Of a DNA stretch of 64,000 nt, positions 61,256-64,000 are shown one piece after another. Position numbers and translations under genes: made by a program. Origin of the DNA: Salinirussus salinus (GTDB lineage: Archaea > Halobacteriota > Halobacteria > Halobacteriales > Haloarculaceae); the NCBI RefSeq assembly GCF_009831455.1, contig NZ_WOWO01000002.1:806001-870000 (forward strand), given 5' to 3'. The notes beneath the pieces were generated by a model. That model worked only from the letters and a program-made list of their open reading frames with translations, was not told the origin of the DNA and did no database searches. Within the stretch, counting starts at the first letter, position 1. Every line of letters starts with the position of its first letter.

Positions 61256-61741
61256 ATGGGAAACCGTGACCCCGTATCGTGGGAGACGAGGGAGGCAGCC
61301 CTCGGGGCTCCCGCCGCGGAGGTGGAAGAGTACGTCGACCGGCTGACGGCGGAGGTGCGCGGAGAAGAGCCATACGCAGCGGTCAAGACGGTCCACGACG
61401 CGCTCAGCGAGGACCTCGAGGACGAGGAGCGGTCCGTCCCCGGGCTCGGCGAAGTCTTCATCACCGCGTACCTTCTGGAGAAGCGCGGTGTCATCGGACC
61501 GAGCGCCGGCGACCGCGGCGAGTACCCGTCGCTCGTCGACCGCCGCCCGCCGACCGACCGGCTCAGGGAGCTGTTCTGGGCCCGGGAGCGGACGCTGTGG
61601 TGGATCGGCATCGTGACCGGCGTCCACCCGAGCCTGGTGACCTACTGGCTCTACGAGGACGACATTCCGCTGATGGAGCGGAACTACACGGCCGAATCGA
61701 TGGCACGCATCCGGGCGTTTCGGGAGAGAGAACCGGAGTAG
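61256..61741 (+). CDS. Conserved haloarchaeal protein, unknown function
   Basis: A 161-residue soluble protein. It has helical segments EVEEYVDRLTAEVRGEEPYA and LGEVFITAYLLEKRGVI, and a Trp-rich part LRELFWARERTLWWIGIVTG followed by VTYWLYEDDIPLMERN. No catalytic or binding motif is recognised. It stands alone between the lipoprotein and the coiled-coil gene, each probably separately transcribed. Confidence 0.8.
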   Translation: MGNRDPVSWETREAALGAPAAEVEEYVDRLTAEVRGEEPYAAVKTVHDALSEDLEDEERSVPGLGEVFITAYLLEKRGVIGPSAGDRGEYPSLVDRRPPTDRLRELFWARERTLWWIGIVTGVHPSLVTYWLYEDDIPLMERNYTAESMARIRAFREREPE

Positions 61742-61881
61742 ACCGGCCGCCGACGGCGACCCACCGGCACCCGGTGGCGGTGTCGGAACGTCCCGGGAAG
61801 GTGGTGTATTCTCAAATCTTAAAACATGGCTACATTATAACTACCCGCAGGTACCTTGTGGATATATGGGGGGTAAGACGC

Positions 61882-63252
61882 ATGTCTGACGACGGAACGA
61901 ACAAGGAAACGACGATCGTCTCCGAGGAAGTCTCGGTGACAAAGCGACTCGAACTCGAGGAGTTCGACGACCCGGTCATCGCGTTCGACATCGAATCGCG
62001 CCGGGGCGACCCGGCGACCGTGACGGTCGTCGACGCGATACCCGAAGACGTCTCGCCGCGCGACCTGCGGTTCCATCCCGAGTACGGCAGCGAGCACTGG
62101 GTGATCGACGAGGGAGAGCTCGTCTTCGAGCGGGAGTTCGACCCCGACGAGGAGTACATCACCGTCTACAGGCTCTGTGAAGCGAAGGAGGAGGTCGTCG
62201 ACTCGTTCGAGGACCCGACCGTCGAGACGGACTCCGGCATGGAGGCGAGCGAAGGGACCGGCAAAGCCCGGGGGATGGTTCGCGGCGCGGGCGCCGGGCT
62301 GACCAACGGCGGGTCCGTACCGGACCCGGATTCCGGGGCCGGCGAGGCGCCCGGGAACGAGGGCGACGTACCGACGCTCGACCTCAACGACCCGGTCGCC
62401 AGCGACGGAGCCGGGGAGGGCCAGCGCGAGCCCGCAGAGGACCGAACCACGACGGTGATGGCGGGCGCGGAGAGCGCAGAGTCCGAAGGTGAGAGCGGGT
62501 CCGCGGACGGAGCCGAAAGCGAGGGCGACATCCTGAGCGAAAACGGGGATGAGACCCTTGACGAAGGTGAGGGCGACATCCTGAGCGAAAGCGGGGATGA
62601 GACCCTTGACGAAGGTGAGGGTGACATCCTGAGCGAGGACGATGGTGACATCCCGGGCGGGAGTGAGGAGACCGCCCCGAACGAGGACGGACCCGACGCG
62701 CAGGCCGGGAGCGAGGCGACCGACGAGTCGCTCGTCGCTTCGCTGGCGGCCGAACTCGAGGAGGGGAACGTTCCGGACGAGGACGTCGAGCGGCTCCGGG
62801 CGGCGCTGGGCCAGGAGGAGAGCAGTTCCAAGAGCCTCGTGGTCCGGGTAGAGAAACTCCAGCGGGACGTCGACGAGGTGCTCGCCTACACGGACGCGCT
62901 CGCGGATTTCCTCGACGAGAACGGGACCGGCGAGGAGATGATCGCGGAGTTCCGCGAGGAAGTCGACGACTTCCAGGCGGAGATGGAGCGGTTCGAGACC
63001 GACCTCGAAGAGGTTGGGACGACGGCCGACCGGACGGAGAGCCGGGTCGACGAACTCGAGACCGACCTCGAGGACGGGTTCGAGGACGTCCGCGACGACC
63101 TGACGGCACTCCGCGAGGAGGTCGAGGAGGTCAGAGACGAGCTCGAGGACGGCGACGTCGACGAGCGGCTCTCGACGCTGGAGGAGGACATCGACAGCCT
63201 CCAGGACTGGCGCGGACGGCTCGCCTCGGTTCTCCAGGAACCGGAGCAGTAG
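61882..63252 (+). CDS. Acidic coiled-coil protein with conserved N-terminal domain and internal repeats
   Basis: The 456-residue protein has three parts. Residues 1-85 are a folded beta-rich domain (LEEFDDPVIAFDIESRRGDP, HWVIDEGELVFEREFDPDEE). Residues 86-300 are disordered and acidic, with a 16-residue repeat (GDILSENGDETLDEG-like, residues 214-245). Residues 310-456 form a coiled coil (VEKLQRDVDEVLAYTDALAD, AEFREEVDDFQAEMERFETD, LTALREEVEEVRDELEDGDV). No membrane segment is present. It may be a structural or scaffolding protein; function is unknown. GGATATATGG about 20 bases upstream is a likely TATA box. Confidence 0.85.
   Translation: MSDDGTNKETTIVSEEVSVTKRLELEEFDDPVIAFDIESRRGDPATVTVVDAIPEDVSPRDLRFHPEYGSEHWVIDEGELVFEREFDPDEEYITVYRLCEAKEEVVDSFEDPTVETDSGMEASEGTGKARGMVRGAGAGLTNGGSVPDPDSGAGEAPGNEGDVPTLDLNDPVASDGAGEGQREPAEDRTTTVMAGAESAESEGESGSADGAESEGDILSENGDETLDEGEGDILSESGDETLDEGEGDILSEDDGDIPGGSEETAPNEDGPDAQAGSEATDESLVASLAAELEEGNVPDEDVERLRAALGQEESSSKSLVVRVEKLQRDVDEVLAYTDALADFLDENGTGEEMIAEFREEVDDFQAEMERFETDLEEVGTTADRTESRVDELETDLEDGFEDVRDDLTALREEVEEVRDELEDGDVDERLSTLEEDIDSLQDWRGRLASVLQEPEQ
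62521..62616 (+). repeat. 48-base tandem repeat inside the coiled-coil gene
   Basis: Two 48-base units (62521-62568 and 62569-62616) are nearly identical at DNA level and a third, diverged, follows. Each encodes 16 residues with the core GDILSE and GDETLDEG. The unit is in frame, so copy number could vary without breaking the gene. Confidence 0.85.
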
Positions 63253-63812
63253 CTCGCTGGCGGGTGGTCTTTTCCGCCTCCGTTCGGACGCTCGTAACTG
63301 TCTCCCGGCAGTCGTCGGTGCCGGGCTGGCGACGCCCCGGAGTGGCTCGCGACAGCCCGTCCCGCGCGGCCGGAGCCTCCAGCCGGACTGCCCCGAGACC
63401 GGCAGGAGCGGCGCCGCCGGGTGGTTCGTGGGATTCGAAAACCGACCCGCTGGGGCCGGAGATGCCCCACCGGCGGAGAGGGGTTGGGGGGGAGTTTGGC
63501 GGCCACACGCCGTGCCGCCAGTCGTGGCGTCATCAAGAGAGTTATTAAAAGTACGGATAACCGTAGTCGCTGCCGGCAGGGCGGTCGTCCCGCGGAGGCG
63601 GCCGGGTCGGTCGCGGGAAGAACGGGGACCGGGGACCGACTCCCCCCGAAACGGCCCCCGGTGTGTTTTTCGCAATGTGAACACAAAAACCCACAGAAAG
63701 TCCGACAGTATGTCACTCGCCACTGCCAGCCGTCGCGGGCCCCGGGCCGGCCGCGTCACGCCCGGCGAACCGGTCTGCGCAGACTTATGAGCGAGCAGCC
63801 CCAACAGCGTGT
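63253..63812. other. 560-base intergenic region before msrB
   Basis: No protein gene of normal length is supported; the long frames here are GC-rich shadows. The region has a TATA-like TTATTAAAA at 63542-63550, a GC-rich stem-forming stretch after it, a T5 run at 63666-63670, and an isolated T-arm-like GTGGGATTCGAA at 63428-63439. A 26-codon frame (63710-63790, starting MSLATASRRG) could be a leader peptide but has no supporting signal. A small RNA between about 63575 and 63670 is possible. Confidence 0.4.
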
Positions 63813-64000
63813 ATGAGCGAACAGGAGCCGATCCCGGACTCGGAGGAGAAGTGGCGCGAGATACTCACCGACGAGGAGTACCGGGTGCTACGCGAGGCCG
63901 GCACCGAGCCGAAATTCAGCGGGGACCTGCTGGACGTCGACGAGGAGGGGACGTTCACCTGCGCCGGCTGCGGCGCGGAGCTGTTCGACTCCGAGGAGAA
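63813..64000 (+). CDS. msrB: Peptide-methionine (R)-S-oxide reductase, 5' part
   Basis: The window ends inside this gene; 62 complete codons are visible. The start MSEQEPIPDSEEKWREILTD and the following EEYRVLREAGTEPKFSGDLL and FTCAGCGAELFDSEE match MsrB, which repairs R-methionine sulfoxide. The first zinc CxxC pair (CAGC) is present. The catalytic Cys would lie beyond the window. Confidence 0.92.
   Translation, partial: MSEQEPIPDSEEKWREILTDEEYRVLREAGTEPKFSGDLLDVDEEGTFTCAGCGAELFDSEE

Noticed and set aside
62521-62660. CRISPR-like repeat
   Set aside because: The 48-base units have no spacers, are in frame and encode a protein repeat.
63428-63439. Remnant of a fourth tRNA-associated element (GTGGGATTCGAA)
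   Set aside because: There is no paired right arm or acceptor end nearby, so a chance match cannot be excluded.
61819-63804. 661-codon minus-strand frame opposite the coiled-coil gene
   Set aside because: It runs through the repeats and coiled-coil region as an antisense shadow, with Arg/Leu/Pro bias and no start context.

Overview
The window is a chromosomal segment of a halophilic archaeon of the class Halobacteria. The evidence is the very high GC content, the strongly acidic proteins, archaeal information-processing genes (pelota, RNA polymerase subunits D, K and N, ribosomal proteins L18e and S13), isoprenoid-lipid genes (mevalonate kinase, isopentenyl phosphate kinase, geranylgeranyl diphosphate synthase), many families restricted to haloarchaea, and TATA boxes about 25 bases upstream of leaderless starts. 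The genus cannot be fixed from the sequence. Almost all of it is core genome. No insertion sequence, provirus, CRISPR array, rRNA or replication origin was seen.

Layout. 0-16 kb is a mosaic of housekeeping genes: a thermosome subunit, an amidohydrolase-like protein, a glycosyltransferase, methyltransferases, two metallo-beta-lactamase-fold enzymes, pelota, an AlkA-type glycosylase, a DinB polymerase with a PCNA-binding tail, a membrane J-domain protein and the menaquinone genes menF-menD. 16-29 kb is one long minus-strand array: tRNA-Ser(GCT), rps13, rps4, rps11, rpoD, tRNA-Leu(CAG), rpl18e, rpl13, rps9, rpoN, rpoK, eno, rps2, a tandem pair of small membrane proteins, mvk, ipk, an acidic membrane protein, RNase J and idsA. 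It couples translation, transcription, RNA decay and archaeal lipid precursor synthesis.

31.5-39.8 kb is a nine-gene, end-to-end overlapping minus-strand operon for an Mrp/Mnh-type multisubunit cation/H+ antiporter. Its E subunit carries a universal-stress-protein-like domain, and there are three D-type proton-channel subunits. It is followed by a lower-GC accessory patch (39.9-42.8 kb) with two surface proteins, one of which looks compositionally chimeric.

42.8-64 kb holds tyrS with a Trm9-like methyltransferase, tRNA-Gly(TCC), an iron-sulfur bacterial-type photolyase/cryptochrome, an HD phosphohydrolase, a 1-Cys peroxiredoxin, chorismate synthase, an alpha/beta hydrolase, tRNA-Ser(TGA), a cupin, an ABC exporter, small regulators, a CBS/zinc-ribbon protein with an acetyltransferase, tRNA-Thr(TGT), a quinone reductase, a Tat lipoprotein, a coiled-coil protein with internal repeats, and the start of msrB.

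The most unusual signal is at the three stand-alone tRNA genes (Gly-TCC, Ser-TGA, Thr-TGT). Each is followed by one or more extra copies of its own 3' end, set in hairpin-forming spacer units. Two of the loci share an identical 15-base left arm that does not perfectly match the local tRNA. One copy supplies the stop codon of a neighbouring gene. These look like small tRNA-targeting satellite elements or serial attachment-site remnants. A second point of interest is a long, highly structured leader in front of the RNase J gene.
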